From positions 1 through 64,000 of the forward strand of contig CAWJNN010000075.1 of NCBI GenBank assembly GCA_963844115.1: a DNA stretch of 64,000 nucleotides, read 5' to 3'. The stretch comes from CS4-C045 sp963844115 (GTDB taxonomy: Bacteria; Planctomycetota; Planctomycetia; Pirellulales; UBA7805). A model generated the notes under the pieces. The model made no database searches, was not told the origin of the DNA, and saw only the letters and a list, made by a program, of their open reading frames with translations. Position numbers and translations under genes: made by a program. Shown piece after piece: positions 63,270 to 64,000 of the stretch (its first letter is position 1; each line of letters begins with the position of its first letter).

Positions 63270-63731
63270 CTAGAAGGCAGCTCCCCAGGAGTAGCCACCG
63301 GCGCGGACTTCAACTTTGTGAATCGTCTTGTGCACTGCTCGATGGCCGTTATAGCGGCGAATCTTCGTGTCCGTCGTTGTACGGCTGGCATGCGATTCAT
63401 TTCCGCCGGCAGCGAAATAAGTACCGTTGGCTCGATACCAGTTGCTAGAATTCGCGGTTCCGCTTCCGCCACCGTTGCCGTTGAGGGTTGTCGGCTGTGG
63501 CTGGATTCCAGGAATGCTGGCATGGCTTCTGCCGCCGACCGATACACTACTTTTCGGTCGCATCTTCGGAACACCCAGACCGCGAACGGCCAAAGCATCG
63601 CCATCGGTCAGGATCTCAATTCCGGACAGCCCCATGTCGTCCAAGATGTTCGCTGGAATGCCTTCACCAGCGAAGACGCCTGCGGATAGCAGGCATACTA
63701 CCCCTAAACTTGCAATTAGTTGCTTCTTCAT
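63270..63731 (-). CDS. Small exported protein, 153 residues
   Basis: The signal peptide is clear (KKQLIASLGVVCLLSAGVFA). A bacteriocin-like leader segment follows (IPANILDDMGLSGIEILTDG), with the start of the mature protein near GLGVPKMRPKSSVSVGG. The mature part is Gly/Ser/Asn-rich and basic and ends GGYSWGAAF. I do not recognise a family. The window edge has what looks like the last codons of a second copy. The ATG at 63731 gives the best signal peptide; upstream in-frame codons to 63929 look non-coding. Confidence 0.7.
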   Translation of the reverse strand: MKKQLIASLGVVCLLSAGVFAGEGIPANILDDMGLSGIEILTDGDALAVRGLGVPKMRPKSSVSVGGRSHASIPGIQPQPTTLNGNGGGSGTANSSNWYRANGTYFAAGGNESHASRTTTDTKIRRYNGHRAVHKTIHKVEVRAGGYSWGAAF

Positions 63732-63934
63732 CGTTGCTCGTCTCCCAGATTGCGAAAGGAAAAAACCAAAACGTTGCGAAATGCCAACAAATTTCCACTC
63801 TAGTTCAGGTCCTAAAAGCGCCAATACCCAAACACTTGGAAAATCCGGAAAAACCAGAAAAAACCTCGCCCGTTGGATGCGGCAATGCCTAACCTCAATT
63901 TTTCCAGCTGCAAAAAACCTTGTGCGCATAAAAA

Positions 63935-63964
63935 AACGCCCTGCCGCCGGAGCGACAAGACGTT
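63935..63964 (-). terminator. Likely terminator for a gene beyond the right edge
   Basis: AACGCCCTGCCGC (63935-63947) pairs imperfectly with GCGACAAGACGTT (63952-63964), with three C-A mismatches. Read on the minus strand, the hairpin runs into a T-run (complement of AAAAAAACG at 63930-63937). It resembles the stronger hairpin at 63184 and lies at the same distance from a stop codon. Confidence 0.45.
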
Positions 63965-63991
63965 GGTTTTGGCGTTTAAGCCTTTCCTAGA

Positions 63992-64000
63992 CTAGAAGGC
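63992..64000 (-). CDS. Last codons of a possible paralogue of the small exported protein
   Basis: Only Ala-Phe-stop (minus strand, stop at 63992-63994) is inside the window. The preceding gene also ends Ala-Ala-Phe-stop in the same DNA context (CTAGAAGGC), followed by a related hairpin. This suggests a tandem duplicate, but nine bases cannot prove it. Confidence 0.3.
   Translation of the reverse strand, partial: AF

Overview
The window reads as chromosome of a planctomycete, most likely of the Pirellulaceae type. The grounds are the gene families themselves: a mitochondrial-like elongation factor G, LL-diaminopimelate aminotransferase, a very large SecA, a long MoxR/DUF58/DUF4129/DUF4350/RDD/SpoIIM operon, DUF1570 and DUF3500 secreted proteins, Kdo transferase (so an LPS-type outer membrane), and Cys/Pro-rich outer-membrane proteins. 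No rRNA, tRNA, prophage or CRISPR array was seen.

Layout. 1-6.2 kb: a sulfotransferase cut by the left edge, an FHA/GAF/sigma-54 regulator, a tail-specific protease and a metallo-beta-lactamase-fold hydrolase. 6.4-15 kb: secA, waaA, mutM and EF-G, separated by REP-like palindromes. 15.3-24.6 kb: fumC-TPR-CPBP, an acyltransferase, a terpene-cyclase-like secreted protein, a HlyD-type adaptor and a cobalamin adenosyltransferase. 24.8-29.5 kb: nitrogen sensing (amt, glnK, glnD), with the partner glnE at 55-58 kb. 29.5-35.7 kb: secreted proteins, a BtuF-like binding protein, dapL and a lipoprotein. 35.7-43.4 kb: the MoxR operon on the minus strand. 43.6-48 kb: 2-oxoacid:ferredoxin oxidoreductase (korA, korB) with a CBS-domain protein on each side. 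49-54 kb: ribBA, def, fmt and miaB. 54.4-58.3 kb: a REP-associated transposase (RAYT) framed by its palindromes, then glnE. 58.3-64 kb: a C39-like peptidase and a group of exported surface proteins.

Two features cut across the map. First, at least 14 single-step frameshifts lie in 13 otherwise normal genes, including secA, EF-G, fumC and ribBA. Both insertions and deletions occur, which points to uncorrected sequencing errors rather than gene decay; these genes are annotated as whole, frame-interrupted CDSs. Second, the intergenic spaces are rich in repeats: four families of REP-like palindromes, a 203-bp element with 30-bp inverted ends, and several minisatellites that switch strand in the middle. 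The RAYT and its identical flanking palindromes (with a third copy inside the gene), the repeated modules and a small beta-type insertion in SecA, and the CBS-flanked korAB locus are the items most worth following up.
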